Counted from the stretch's first letter, positions 1-8,530 are shown. The stretch is 64,000 nt of DNA from Fen-183 sp036504335 (GCA_036504335.1 DASXVJ010000014.1:1-64000); one strand, 5' to 3'. The notes: generated by a model not told the origin, from the letters alone. Numbers and translations: made by a program.

Positions 1-169
1 CTCGTCGCAGGTCCTCGGCGCGACGGACGTCATGGAGTGCGGCACGTGCCACTCGGTCCACAACAAGGGCAACACGGGTGAGAGCCTCCTGTGGCGCAGC
101 GACGCGCAGAGCCGCCTCTGCCTGACCTGCCACGACAAGGGAACGAACCCCGGGAACGCCACGCCGTAA
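1..169 (+). CDS. multiheme c-type cytochrome, C-terminal fragment (5' end outside window)
   Basis: The frame beginning at base 2 is open from the window edge to TAA at 167-169. It encodes two haem c attachment motifs, CGTCH followed by SVHN and CLTCH followed by DKG. These are spaced as in the doubled-CXXCH (paired haem) cytochrome family, whose members are exported and receive haem in the periplasm or outside the cell. The preserved tail is about 55 residues and ends without a further domain. Only this end is visible, so total haem number, signal peptide and start cannot be given. It lies just ahead of a strong terminator and a cluster of NHL-propeller, beta-barrel and cytochrome genes on the same strand. 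It is probably part of the same electron-transfer locus but belongs to a separate upstream transcript. Confidence 0.85.
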   Translation, partial: SSQVLGATDVMECGTCHSVHNKGNTGESLLWRSDAQSRLCLTCHDKGTNPGNATP

Positions 170-199
170 CACGACCGGGCTACAAAATTCCATTTTCCC

Positions 200-239
200 G
201 GAGGGGGGCTGCCAGCCTCGGCCCCCCTCCTCTTTTTTT
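200..239 (+). terminator. intrinsic terminator after the cytochrome fragment
   Basis: Perfect 10-bp stem GGAGGGGGGC (200-209) / GCCCCCCTCC (221-230) with an 11-nt loop, followed at once by a T-rich tract (231-239). It begins 30 nt after the cytochrome stop codon. It is the clearest Rho-independent terminator in the window and separates the first transcript from the NHL/cytochrome run that follows. Confidence 0.9.
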
Positions 240-287
240 CTCCGGCATGAGCAACCCGGCTCATAGGACGGCATTCAACCCCCCTCC

Positions 288-293
288 TAGAAT
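288..293 (+). promoter_or_regulatory. candidate -10 box (TAGAAT) for the electron-transfer gene run
   Basis: TAGAAT lies 54 nt before the ATG at 348 and just after the terminator. I see no good -35 hexamer at the expected distance. The same hexamer appears near several other starts in this window, which supports it as a local promoter signal. Confidence 0.4.
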
Positions 294-347
294 CGGCGGG
301 CCGACAACGTCACGGGCGCCACGGCGGCCCGATTTCCGGGGTGCTCC

Positions 348-1586
348 ATGAACCGCAACATCGCGTCTCTCTTCACTTCGGGCCGGAAGCTGGCCCCCCT
401 CGCGGGCGCCCTTCTGCTCGCCTCGTGCGCCACGGCCCCCCCGCCAAGCCAGACGGCCGTGTTCTTTCCGCCGTCGCCCGAGCCCCCGCGCATCCAGTAC
501 CTGACGTCCTTCACGAGCTCGAAGGACATCGAGCAGCAGTCCGGCTTCGACAAGTTCGTGGTGGGCGAGAAGACCGAGCTGAAAGTCGACAAGCCCTACG
601 GCGTCGCGCTCTACGACGGGCGCCTCTACGTGTGCGACACGAACTCCGGTCTCGTCGTGTTCGACTTCAAGCTCCGGACCTTCGACCGCATGAAGGGTGC
701 CGTGGGGCCCGGTGGCCTCCTGCAGCCCGTGAACATCAGCATCGAGCCGGACGGAACGAAATACGTCTCGGACCCGGTCCGCGGCCAGGTCGTCGTCTTC
801 GACCGCAACGACACGTACGTGCAGGCCTACGGGACGCAGGGCTCCTGGCGCCCGGTGGACGCGGTGCCCTACGGCGACGAGCTCTACGTAGCCGACTCCG
901 TCAAGGGGCTTGTCCGCGTCGTGGACAAGAAAAGCGGTGAGGTCGTCCGGACGATCGGCGACAAGGGCGACCCGGCCGAACGCCTCGACCGGCCGACGAA
1001 CCTCGCGTTCGACCCGGAAGGGTACTTGTACGTCACGGACTTCGGGCGCTTCCAGGTCGTCAAGTTCGACCGCGACGGCCACTTCCGGTCGATGATCGGA
1101 AAGCTCGGCGACAACCTCGGCCACTTCGCGCGGCCGAAGGGGATCGCCGTGGACCGCGAGGGGCGCCTCTACGCGGCGGACGCGTCCTTCAACAACGTGC
1201 AGATCTTCAACAAGGACGGGCGCATCCTGATGTTCTTCGGCGGCAGCGGTGACAAGCCGGGCAACATCCTGCTGCCCGCCAAGGTCGCGCTCGACTACGA
1301 CAACATCAAGTACTTCGAGAAGTTCATCGCGCCCGGCTTCGAGGTGCGCTACCTGATCCTCGTCTCCGCCCAGTTCGGCCCGCGCCGCGTAAACGTCTTC
1401 GCGTACGGGCAGCAGAAGGGGATGAAATACCCGACGGACGCCGAGCTGATGAAGCAGCTCGACGACCGAAGAAAGAAGGAGCTCGAGAAGCTGCCGCCCC
1501 CCGCGGACAAGCCGGCCGACAAACCCGCGGACAAGCCAGCCGACAAGCCGGCTGACCCGGCTCCGACGAAGCCGGCGGGCGCCTGA
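348..1586 (+). CDS. NHL-repeat beta-propeller lipoprotein
   Basis: 412 residues. The N-terminus carries a lipoprotein signal with lipobox LLAS-C27, so the mature protein should be acylated and held on a membrane facing the periplasm or cell surface. From about residue 65 to 345 it has repeated blade motifs of the NHL type, such as PYGVALYDGRLYVCDTNSG, PTNLAFDPEGYLYVTDFG and PKGIAVDREGRLYAADAS, which fits a six-bladed propeller used for protein-protein contacts. The C-terminus is a Lys/Pro/Ala/Asp-rich tail built from a 12-nt tandem repeat. It is first in a closely spaced run with a pentaheme lipoprotein, a beta-barrel, a second NHL lipoprotein and a 12-site cytochrome. A scaffold or assembly role for an outer-membrane electron conduit is inferred from these neighbours. 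No catalytic residues are evident. Confidence 0.88.
   Translation: MNRNIASLFTSGRKLAPLAGALLLASCATAPPPSQTAVFFPPSPEPPRIQYLTSFTSSKDIEQQSGFDKFVVGEKTELKVDKPYGVALYDGRLYVCDTNSGLVVFDFKLRTFDRMKGAVGPGGLLQPVNISIEPDGTKYVSDPVRGQVVVFDRNDTYVQAYGTQGSWRPVDAVPYGDELYVADSVKGLVRVVDKKSGEVVRTIGDKGDPAERLDRPTNLAFDPEGYLYVTDFGRFQVVKFDRDGHFRSMIGKLGDNLGHFARPKGIAVDREGRLYAADASFNNVQIFNKDGRILMFFGGSGDKPGNILLPAKVALDYDNIKYFEKFIAPGFEVRYLILVSAQFGPRRVNVFAYGQQKGMKYPTDAELMKQLDDRRKKELEKLPPPADKPADKPADKPADKPADPAPTKPAGA
1503..1550 (+). repeat. 12-nt tandem repeat coding the ADKP tail
   Basis: Four near-identical copies of a 12-nt unit (GCGGACAAGCCG type) encode repeated Ala-Asp-Lys-Pro in the C-terminal tail of the NHL lipoprotein. Copy number is likely to vary between strains. 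Confidence 0.8.
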
Positions 1587-1610
1587 GGCCTCCGGACGGC
1601 CGATGAGCCC

Positions 1611-2144
1611 ATGAGGGGATCCCGGGCGACGCTTGTGTTGTGCGCGTCGGCCGCCCTCCTCGCGGCCTGTACGTCGCCGTCCGGTCACCGCGTCCTGACG
1701 TTCTTCTTCGACGGCGTGCCGCCTCTGCAGGACCCCGCCGCGCAGGCGGACGGCGCGCGCCCAGGTGAGCCGGGAGGCCCTGCTTCGAAGATCCGCATCC
1801 GGGACCACGGGCCGTACGCGGCGAAGCTCTGCGACGGCTGCCACGAGTCGGGCACCGGCAACGCGCTGATCGTCCCGGCCTCGGAGCTCTGCCAGCGCTG
1901 TCACTCCGTCGGGTCGACGAAGAAGTTCGTCCACGGCCCGCTGAACGCGGGCGGATGCGTGGTCTGCCACGATCCGCACCAGTCCCCGAATCCGTACCTC
2001 CTCGTCTCGGCGCCCGACGAGTCCTGCGTGAGGTGCCACGACCTTCGCTCCCTGCGAGCCGTCGACGGCCACGAGGCCGGGGCGGCGGCCTGCACGGCCT
2101 GCCACGACGCGCACGTGTCCGACCGTCCGTACCTCCTGCGATAA
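1611..2144 (+). CDS. pentaheme c-type cytochrome lipoprotein (doubled-CXXCH family)
   Basis: 177 residues with a lipoprotein signal (lipobox LLAA-C20). It has five haem-binding motifs in order: CDGCH, CQRCH, CVVCH, CVRCH and CTACH. Two are followed by DPH or DAH, as is usual in the cytochrome_C doubled-CXXCH family. The predicted product is a membrane-anchored electron carrier facing the periplasm. The ATG at 1611 is preferred because the ATG 9 nt upstream runs into a stop after three codons. It starts 24 nt after the NHL lipoprotein and ends 12 nt before the barrel gene, so one transcript is likely. By position it could pass electrons to or through the adjacent outer-membrane barrel. That role is inference. 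Confidence 0.9.
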   Translation: MRGSRATLVLCASAALLAACTSPSGHRVLTFFFDGVPPLQDPAAQADGARPGEPGGPASKIRIRDHGPYAAKLCDGCHESGTGNALIVPASELCQRCHSVGSTKKFVHGPLNAGGCVVCHDPHQSPNPYLLVSAPDESCVRCHDLRSLRAVDGHEAGAAACTACHDAHVSDRPYLLR

Positions 2145-2156
2145 GGGCCGAGCCGC

Positions 2157-4193
2157 GTGCGCCGCCGAACCCTCCTCCTCGTCCTCGCGCTTCTCGCCGG
2201 AACCTCCGGGCCCGCGGGGGCCGACTGGACGGACTTCCTGCCGCGCACCCTCGAGACGCACGCCTGGGTGGGGCTCCAGTTCCTGTACGAGACCGACGAC
2301 CTCCAGAGCGGCCCGCGGCACCTGACGTGGGACGACACCCTCTTCCGCGAGAAGCTCACGCTCGAGACGGCCGGGTACGTCTACCACCCCCGCTTCCTGC
2401 GCTACAGGATGCTCGTCGCCGGCGCGCTCAAGCAGGAGACGTACGAGAAATCGGACCTGCCGCCGCTCGGCCGCCGCAACTCGAGCGGTTTCGAGTACGA
2501 CGCGCGCGTCTTCCTCCTGCCGGAGCACCCGTACTCGCTGGAGGTGTTCGCGACGCGGCAGGAGCCTCTCCTGAGGGAGGAGTACGCGATCCAGGTCCCG
2601 TCCGTCTCAACGAGCTACGGAGCCGACTTCCGGTACCGCAAGAAGCCGTGGACGTTCCACCTGCGCGCGTCCGACGACGGAATCGACGCGTCGGGGCTCT
2701 CCACCGACGTGAAGAGGCTTCTCGCAGACGGGAGGTACTTCAAGTCCTTCGGGCCGGGGAAGACGGTCGCGTTCAACGCGACGTACTCGCCGTCGCGCTT
2801 CACGTCCTCGAACGGCTACGCGGGCGAGACGCAGGACGCGTACCTCGGGAACATGGTGGAGTGGGGGCGCTTCCGCCTCTACTCGAACCTCTCGCAGACG
2901 CGGCTCACGCAGGAGGGAGGGCCGGACACGCTCCAGACGACGAGCCGCCAGCTCTCCTGGTACGAGCAGTTCTCGGCCGAGCTGCCCTGGCGCCTGAAGC
3001 TGGAGCTGTACTGGCGCTACAACGAGAACGACAGCGACTACGCAGGCCTCGCGGTGCCCGGCGGGACGGGCCTCTCGAGCGTGAACAAGAACGTCCAGGC
3101 ACAGCTGAGGCACCAGCTCTACGACAGCCTCCAGAGCACGTACACGTTCCGCTGGGACGAGAGCGCCTCGACCGGCGGCGGGACGACGGCGACGGGCAAC
3201 GCGCTGGCGTTCAACTACACGAAGAGCGTCCCGGGGCCGCGGGGACGCCTCACGGCGACGCTCAACCTCGCCCAGGGCGACACCCGGTCGGCTGGGCAGT
3301 CGCAGATCCTCGACGAGCTCCACCAGGGCGTGCCCGTCCCGGGATCCTTCCTCCTGTTCCAGCCGAACGCGGATCCTGCGAGCGTCGCGGTGTTCGTGAG
3401 GTCGCCCGTCCCGCCGTTCGAGCTCGTGAAGCTGACCGAGAACCTCGACTACACCGTGACCGGGGTCGGCAACACGCTCCAGATCACCATCCTCTCCCTT
3501 CCCCCCGAGTTCCGCGTGCCCGGGACGTACGACTTCCGGGTCTCGTACTCGCTCGTGATCGGCAACTACACGGCGCGCACGCAGACGTTCGGCCAGAGCG
3601 CGAGCCTCGCGCTCTTTGACAACCGCCTCACGCCGTACTACAGCTTCGCCGCGCTGCGCTCGACGACGACGTCGGGCGAAGCCCCGGGCGGCGGCCTCAA
3701 CTCCAACGTCTTCACGGCGGGCGCCACATACAACGCCGGTCCATGGCGGGCGCTCGTTGAATACGGAAGCGTGTCGTGGGCGGCGAGCCCGTGGACCGGC
3801 TGGAAGGGCGAGGTGCAGTACATCGGACCCGTCGCTGAGATGACGACCGTGAACTTGACCGCGAGCTACCAGAACCGGCACTTTGGGCGGAGCGACTTCG
3901 GCGGCGGGGCGCCGCCCTACACGGAGCAGGTGACGGCGGCCTTCGGCAGCGTGCAGAAGCTCTTCTTCTCGCGTCAACTCTCCGTCTCCGTAGGCGGCTC
4001 GTACTCACGCGTCCAGAGCCTGAGCGACAGCCGGAGCCTCGGCGCCAACGCGAACCTGTCCTGGAAGACGGGCAAGCTGGAGATCCTCGGCGGCGCGAAC
4101 TACACGAATACGCAGACGGCGAATGGCACGGCCTACGCCGGCCGCACGATTCACCAGTACTATTACCTGTGGCTCAGGCGCCAGCTCTTTTGA
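2157..4193 (+). CDS. outer-membrane beta-barrel protein of a cytochrome gene cluster
   Basis: 678 residues from a GTG start 12 nt after the pentaheme gene. A signal peptide (cleavage near AGA-DW) precedes a long series of amphipathic, aromatic-rich segments such as RFRLYSNLSQTRL, LKLELYWRYNEND and LTATLNLAQGD. The last residue is Phe (YLWLRRQLF), the usual C-terminal signal for BAM-mediated insertion. Around residues 395-465 a different, globular-looking insert (VPPFELVKLTENLDYTVTG) interrupts the strand pattern and may be a plug or periplasmic domain. It has no CXXCH motif, so it is not itself a cytochrome. The size would allow a barrel of 20 or more strands. The setting between cytochromes suggests a porin-like sheath for electron transfer, analogous to MtrB- or Omb-type porins, but I see no sequence signature that assigns it to either. 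Confidence 0.75.
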   Translation: MRRRTLLLVLALLAGTSGPAGADWTDFLPRTLETHAWVGLQFLYETDDLQSGPRHLTWDDTLFREKLTLETAGYVYHPRFLRYRMLVAGALKQETYEKSDLPPLGRRNSSGFEYDARVFLLPEHPYSLEVFATRQEPLLREEYAIQVPSVSTSYGADFRYRKKPWTFHLRASDDGIDASGLSTDVKRLLADGRYFKSFGPGKTVAFNATYSPSRFTSSNGYAGETQDAYLGNMVEWGRFRLYSNLSQTRLTQEGGPDTLQTTSRQLSWYEQFSAELPWRLKLELYWRYNENDSDYAGLAVPGGTGLSSVNKNVQAQLRHQLYDSLQSTYTFRWDESASTGGGTTATGNALAFNYTKSVPGPRGRLTATLNLAQGDTRSAGQSQILDELHQGVPVPGSFLLFQPNADPASVAVFVRSPVPPFELVKLTENLDYTVTGVGNTLQITILSLPPEFRVPGTYDFRVSYSLVIGNYTARTQTFGQSASLALFDNRLTPYYSFAALRSTTTSGEAPGGGLNSNVFTAGATYNAGPWRALVEYGSVSWAASPWTGWKGEVQYIGPVAEMTTVNLTASYQNRHFGRSDFGGGAPPYTEQVTAAFGSVQKLFFSRQLSVSVGGSYSRVQSLSDSRSLGANANLSWKTGKLEILGGANYTNTQTANGTAYAGRTIHQYYYLWLRRQLF

Positions 4194-4195
4194 AG

Positions 4196-5245
4196 ATGAA
4201 ACGACGCCGGACCTTCACCCTCCTCGCGCTCCTCGGCCTTCTGGCGGGCTGCGCGTCGTCGTGGAGGCTCCGCACCGCGCCGCCGCCGCCGCGCGAGCTG
4301 CAGTGGCCGTACGCGCCGAATCGGGCGAAGCTGACGTACCTCCGGGCGATCACGGGCCTCACGTCCTCCTCGAACGCGGGCTCCGTCCTCGCAGCCATCG
4401 CGCGCGGAGCCGAGAGCGCCGACGCGAACGCCTTCGTCCTGCCCGTCGCCGTGGCTTCGGCCCCGGACGGGCGGCTCGCGGTGGCCGACCTCGGCCGCGC
4501 AGCCGTTCACCTCTGGCTGCCGGCGGGGGAGCGGTACCTCCGGCTCACGGGGCCGAAGGGTGAGCCGATGCGGACGCCCGTCGGCGTCGCGTTCGACGAC
4601 ACGAACCGCCTCTTCGTCTCGGATTCGAGCGGGCGCGTTTACGCGTTCGGCTCGGACGGCGCGCCGCTGTTCACGATCCGCGAGGCGGGCGGGAAGAAGC
4701 TCCTCCGGCCCACGGGCGTCGCCTTCAGCCCGAACCGCAAGCTCCTCTACGTCGTCGACACGCTGGCGCACACGCTTTACGCGCTCGACGCGAAGGGCGC
4801 GACGGTGTTCTCCGCAGGCGGCCGGGGCGAGGAGGACGGCCGCTTCAACTTCCCGACGCACGTCGCGTGGACGCGGTCCGGCGAGCTCGTCGTCGCCGAC
4901 TCGCTGAACTTCCGCATCCAGATCCTGAGCGAGGACGGCAAGTTCCTCGCGGCGTTCGGCCGCCACGGCGACGGCTCGGGCGACCTCGCGATGCCGAAGG
5001 GGCTCGCGGTGGACAAGGACGGCGTCGTCTACGTCGCCGACAACCTCTTCGACGTCGTCCAGCTCTTCGACCGCCGCGGGAGCTTCCTCCTGACGCTCGG
5101 GCGGCGGGGCGTCGACCCCGGCGAGTTCTGGATGCCGTCAGGAATCTTCATCGACGAAGGCGACACGCTCTATGTCTGCGACACCTACAACCACCGGATC
5201 CAGGTCTTCCGGATCACGGAGCGCTACGGCGATGTGGCGCGCTGA
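4196..5245 (+). CDS. NHL-repeat beta-propeller lipoprotein (second copy)
   Basis: 349 residues from the ATG at 4196, two bases after the barrel stop codon. A longer in-frame GTG at 4169 would overlap the barrel and place extra residues before the signal peptide, so it is less likely. The signal ends in lipobox LLAG-C19. Blades of the NHL type follow: VGVAFDDTNRLFVSDSSG, PTHVAWTRSGELVVADSLN, PKGLAVDKDGVVYVADNLF and PSGIFIDEGDTLYVCDTYN. It is a paralogue in architecture of the lipoprotein at 348 but lacks the ADKP tail. Its 3' end overlaps the start of the 12-site cytochrome gene by 14 bp, so the two are probably translationally coupled. A structural or assembly partner of that cytochrome is the simplest inference. 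Confidence 0.87.
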   Translation: MKRRRTFTLLALLGLLAGCASSWRLRTAPPPPRELQWPYAPNRAKLTYLRAITGLTSSSNAGSVLAAIARGAESADANAFVLPVAVASAPDGRLAVADLGRAAVHLWLPAGERYLRLTGPKGEPMRTPVGVAFDDTNRLFVSDSSGRVYAFGSDGAPLFTIREAGGKKLLRPTGVAFSPNRKLLYVVDTLAHTLYALDAKGATVFSAGGRGEEDGRFNFPTHVAWTRSGELVVADSLNFRIQILSEDGKFLAAFGRHGDGSGDLAMPKGLAVDKDGVVYVADNLFDVVQLFDRRGSFLLTLGRRGVDPGEFWMPSGIFIDEGDTLYVCDTYNHRIQVFRITERYGDVAR

Positions 5246-7103
5246 CGTGACCGGCGCGGCACGGCGCTTCGAGCGGCTCGCCGCTCTGGCGCTGGCCCTC
5301 GGAATCGCCCTCTCTCCGGCGGCCCGCGCGCAGACCGGCGCGAAGATCACCGGCACGAAACACGACCTGTCGCGCTACGGCCCGGGCGGGGCCCGCGCGC
5401 TCGGCGAGACGCGGATCTGCATCTTCTGCCACACGCCGCACAACGCCGCCGCCGCGTCGCCGCTCTGGAACAAGGGCATCGAGCCGCAGACGTATCAGGT
5501 GTACACGAGCCCGACGCTCAAGGTCGCGCAGAAGCTCGGCGCGCTCCCGCAGCCCTCCGGCGCGACGAAGCTCTGCCTGAGCTGCCACGACGGGACGATC
5601 GCGCTCGGCGGCGTCCTCAACCCCTCGGGCGGCATCGCGATGTCCGGCGGCGGGACGATTCCCTCGGGCAGCCTGTCGAACTTCGGCCTCGACCTGCGCG
5701 GCCATCACCCCGTGTCGTTCCGCTACGCCGACTCGCTGCCGAACCCGGAGCTCGTCTCCTCGCCGCCCGCGGGCCTGACGTATGGCGCCGTCGACGAGGT
5801 GCACTGCACGACGTGCCACGACCCGCACGACGACCGCTTCGGCCGCTTCCTCGCGAAGGACAACCGCTTCTCGGCCCTCTGCACGACGTGCCACCAGATC
5901 CCGGGCTGGAGCGTGTCGGCGCACGCGACGTCGACGGCGTCCGTGGCCGGTGTCCTGCCGCGTCCTCCGAACGACTGGCCGACGTACACGCAGCTGAACG
6001 AATGGGGCTGCGAGTCCTGTCACACCCCGCACTTCGCGCCGACGGCCGAGCAGCTGCTGATCTTCACGTCCGTCCCGCCGGCCTTCTCGTGCACGAGCGC
6101 CGGCTGCCACGGCTCCGCGCCGGGCCCCCCGCATCTCGCCGCCGCGGTGACGCCGGGCGCGGCGGGCCGGCGCCTCGTCAAGACGGGCCGCGCAGACATC
6201 GCCAGCCAGCTCACGAAGCCGTCGGCCCACCACGCCGACGCGGGCACGCCGGGGGTCGCGGGCGGCCGGATGCCGAACGCCGGCCCCTCCGGCACCAACG
6301 CGGTCGCGTGCGCCGATTGCCACAACCCGCACGTCGTAAACGCCGCGCCCGCGCAGCCGCCCAGCATCTCGGGTCCGCTCCAGGGCGTGCGCGGCGTTGA
6401 CCGCAACGGTGTCGCGGTCAGGCCGGCGACGTACGAGTACGAGATCTGCCTGAGGTGTCACGGGGACTACTCGCGCGACGTGCCGCTGGTGACCCGCGTC
6501 GTCCTCACGACGAACTCGCGGCTCGCGTTCGACCCGAACAATCCCTCGGCGCACCCGGTCTTCGACACCGGAAGGAACCCGAACGTGCCGAGCATCCCGT
6601 CGGCTCTCTCGCCGACGATGACGGTCACGCAGGTCCTCTCGTGCTCCACCTGCCATTCCGACGACGGCGGCGTGTCGCAGGGCCCGCACGGCTCCACGTT
6701 TCCGCCGATCCTCAAGGAGAGATACGAGACCGCCGACGGCACGCCGGAGAGCCTCTCCGTCTACGCGCTCTGCTATCGCTGCCACGAGCGGACGAGCATC
6801 CTCGGCGACACGAGCTTCCGGAAGAAGTCGGCCGCAACGACCGGTTCCGGCGGCGGCCACAGCGGCCACATGGCGGCCCGCGCGAGCTGCGCGACCTGCC
6901 ACGACCCGCACGGGATCAACGTGACGAGCGGGACCGTCCCACTGGGCACCGGCGACCACACGAGCCTCATCAACTTCGAGACCCGGACCGTGTCGGCAGT
7001 CCCGGGAACGCCCTATCCGGTCTTCAGGAAAACAGGGACTTTCTCGGGCAGCTGCACGCTCGTGTGTCACGGCGTGACGCACAGCGCGTGGTCATACCCC
7101 TGA
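5232..7103 (+). CDS. secreted multiheme c-type cytochrome, 12 candidate haem sites
   Basis: 623 residues from ATG 5232, which overlaps the preceding gene by 14 bp and places a good signal peptide (cleavage near ARA-QT) at the N-terminus. Ten CXXCH motifs are visible: CIFCH, CLSCH, two CTTCH, CESCH, CADCH, CLRCH, CSTCH, CYRCH and CATCH. Two stretched motifs add to these, CTSAGCH (CX4CH) near the middle and CTLVCH (CX3CH) near the C-terminus. The first motif is in the GTKHDLS...ICIFCHTPHN context typical of doubled-CXXCH cytochromes from metal-reducing bacteria. The protein should be exported and act in periplasmic or extracellular electron transfer. Whether the two stretched motifs bind haem is untested. 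It ends the plus-strand run and faces the 15-site cytochrome gene. Confidence 0.9.
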   Translation: MWRADVTGAARRFERLAALALALGIALSPAARAQTGAKITGTKHDLSRYGPGGARALGETRICIFCHTPHNAAAASPLWNKGIEPQTYQVYTSPTLKVAQKLGALPQPSGATKLCLSCHDGTIALGGVLNPSGGIAMSGGGTIPSGSLSNFGLDLRGHHPVSFRYADSLPNPELVSSPPAGLTYGAVDEVHCTTCHDPHDDRFGRFLAKDNRFSALCTTCHQIPGWSVSAHATSTASVAGVLPRPPNDWPTYTQLNEWGCESCHTPHFAPTAEQLLIFTSVPPAFSCTSAGCHGSAPGPPHLAAAVTPGAAGRRLVKTGRADIASQLTKPSAHHADAGTPGVAGGRMPNAGPSGTNAVACADCHNPHVVNAAPAQPPSISGPLQGVRGVDRNGVAVRPATYEYEICLRCHGDYSRDVPLVTRVVLTTNSRLAFDPNNPSAHPVFDTGRNPNVPSIPSALSPTMTVTQVLSCSTCHSDDGGVSQGPHGSTFPPILKERYETADGTPESLSVYALCYRCHERTSILGDTSFRKKSAATTGSGGGHSGHMAARASCATCHDPHGINVTSGTVPLGTGDHTSLINFETRTVSAVPGTPYPVFRKTGTFSGSCTLVCHGVTHSAWSYP

Positions 7104-7111
7104 AAGCTGAC

Positions 7112-7125
7112 AGGCCCGGAGGCCT
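7112..7125. terminator. short convergent hairpin between two cytochrome genes
   Basis: AGGCC (7112-7116) pairs with GGCCT (7121-7125) around a CGGA loop, filling the 22-nt gap between convergent stop codons. There is no T-tract directly after it on the plus strand, so a weak bidirectional terminator role is only tentative. Confidence 0.3.
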
Positions 7126-8436
7126 CTACTTCTTCTTGGGTGTGGGTGTGGGCGTGGGCGCGGGGACGGGTTTGCCCTTTCGCGCGTAAGCGTACGGCTT
7201 GTGGCAGCCGGGCGCGCAGCTGCCGCCGTTCTCGTTCATGACGAATTTGATCGGCAGGCTCCACGAGCCGAACGTGACCTTGTCCGCGATGAGCGCCGCG
7301 TTCTCGGCGCCGTGCATGCCGTGGCAGAGCTTGCAACTCCGGCCCTTGAGCTTGTTGTTGACGTGGAGGTAGTGGAGGTTCCGGTCGCCGTCGCGGAACT
7401 TCGTGGCGAAGCTGGTGTCCGGGTACTTCAGCAGATCCCGATTGTGGCAGGTGAAGCAGAGCCCGAACTCCTTGTCCGTGTAGGCGACGTACTGGTCGGC
7501 CGGGAAGCTCCCGACGAGGAGGCGCGGGTTGGTGCTGCCGTGCGGCTTGTGGCAGGGCGTGCACTGGCCCTTCGCGACCGGCCCGTGAAGGACGGTCATC
7601 GAGGTCGTGAGGATGTTCTTGTGGCAGCCGATGCAGAGCGTCTTCTCCGACGCGGGCAGGAGCTTTGCGGCATCGCTCGCGTGCGGGGAGTGGCACGAGG
7701 CGCAGCCCTTGGGGGAATTCACGGGCGCGTGCTGCGAGGTCGCCTTCTTGAGCTCGTCCTCGATTCCGCTGTGGCAGTCGTAGCAGACGCCCGCGCCGGC
7801 CTTCGCGACGAGCTTCGGGAAGGCGCTCCCGTGCGGGTTGTGGCACGAGGTGCACCCGCCCTCGACGGCCGCGTGGACGAACTTCTTTTTCAGGCCCTGC
7901 TCGACGTCCGTGTGACAGCCGTAGCAGAGGCCAGGAGTCGTCTTGAGGAGGAGGCCCTTTTCTGCGGATTCGTGGGGCGTGTGGCAGATCGTGCAATCGC
8001 CGGCCGAGACGGGCCCGTGGATGACCTTGAAGTCCACGTGGTCGCTATGGCATGCGCCGCAGAGGTCCTTGACCGGGGACGTGAGGAGCTTCGGCTCGTT
8101 CGAAGCGTGGGGGTCGTGGCACGTGGCGCAGTCCCCGTCCTTCACGGGCGGGTGGACGTGGGCCTTCTTGCCGTACGCGTCGTGGCAGGTTGCGCAGAGG
8201 GCGGCGACGGGCTGCCCGAGCTTGAACGTCTTCTTGCCCTTCTGCGGGTGCGGCGTCGCGACGGATTCGTGGCACCCGTCGCAGGATTCGGCGGCCGCGT
8301 GGACGACCTTCCCCTTCAGGAGCTTCTCGTGGCACGCCGCCGTCGCGCACGTCGGCTCCGCGGCGGAGGCGTCCGCCGCGCGGAGGAGGGCGACGAGCAA
8401 GGCTGCCGCCAGCAGATACGAAGGGTTCGGTTTCAC
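7126..8436 (-). CDS. secreted multiheme c-type cytochrome, 15 candidate haem sites
   Basis: 436 residues from a GTG start. A signal peptide (cleavage near ASA-AE) precedes repeated units of about 25-35 residues with the pattern CxxCH-[DNTSK]PH[AGE]S alternating with CxxCH. There are 13 CXXCH motifs plus CATAACH (CX4CH) as the first site and CAPGCH (CX3CH) as the last. Repeats such as CATCHDPHASNEPKLL, CTICHTPHESAEKGLL and CTSCHNPHGSAFPKLV identify the doubled-CXXCH family. Haem density is about one per 28 residues, high enough for a continuous haem chain. The C-terminus is a Pro/Thr/Lys tail (PAPTPTPTPKKK). It converges on the 12-site cytochrome gene and is divergent from a small lipoprotein gene. 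A periplasmic or extracellular wire-like carrier is the likely role. Confidence 0.9.
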   Translation of the reverse strand: MKPNPSYLLAAALLVALLRAADASAAEPTCATAACHEKLLKGKVVHAAAESCDGCHESVATPHPQKGKKTFKLGQPVAALCATCHDAYGKKAHVHPPVKDGDCATCHDPHASNEPKLLTSPVKDLCGACHSDHVDFKVIHGPVSAGDCTICHTPHESAEKGLLLKTTPGLCYGCHTDVEQGLKKKFVHAAVEGGCTSCHNPHGSAFPKLVAKAGAGVCYDCHSGIEDELKKATSQHAPVNSPKGCASCHSPHASDAAKLLPASEKTLCIGCHKNILTTSMTVLHGPVAKGQCTPCHKPHGSTNPRLLVGSFPADQYVAYTDKEFGLCFTCHNRDLLKYPDTSFATKFRDGDRNLHYLHVNNKLKGRSCKLCHGMHGAENAALIADKVTFGSWSLPIKFVMNENGGSCAPGCHKPYAYARKGKPVPAPTPTPTPKKK

Positions 8437-8530
8437 GTTCTTCTCGCCCAGAATCCATGTTAACCGGGAGTTTTCAAACTTCGCCCTGAGTCAGATGCAC
8501 TGGTATCTTCCGCCGCCGAGGAGATACCCC

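Noticed and set aside
7943..8530. N-terminal extension of the small lipoprotein frame
   Set aside because: It overlaps the 15-site cytochrome gene on the other strand. The lipoprotein signal and ribosome-binding site fix the start at 8531.
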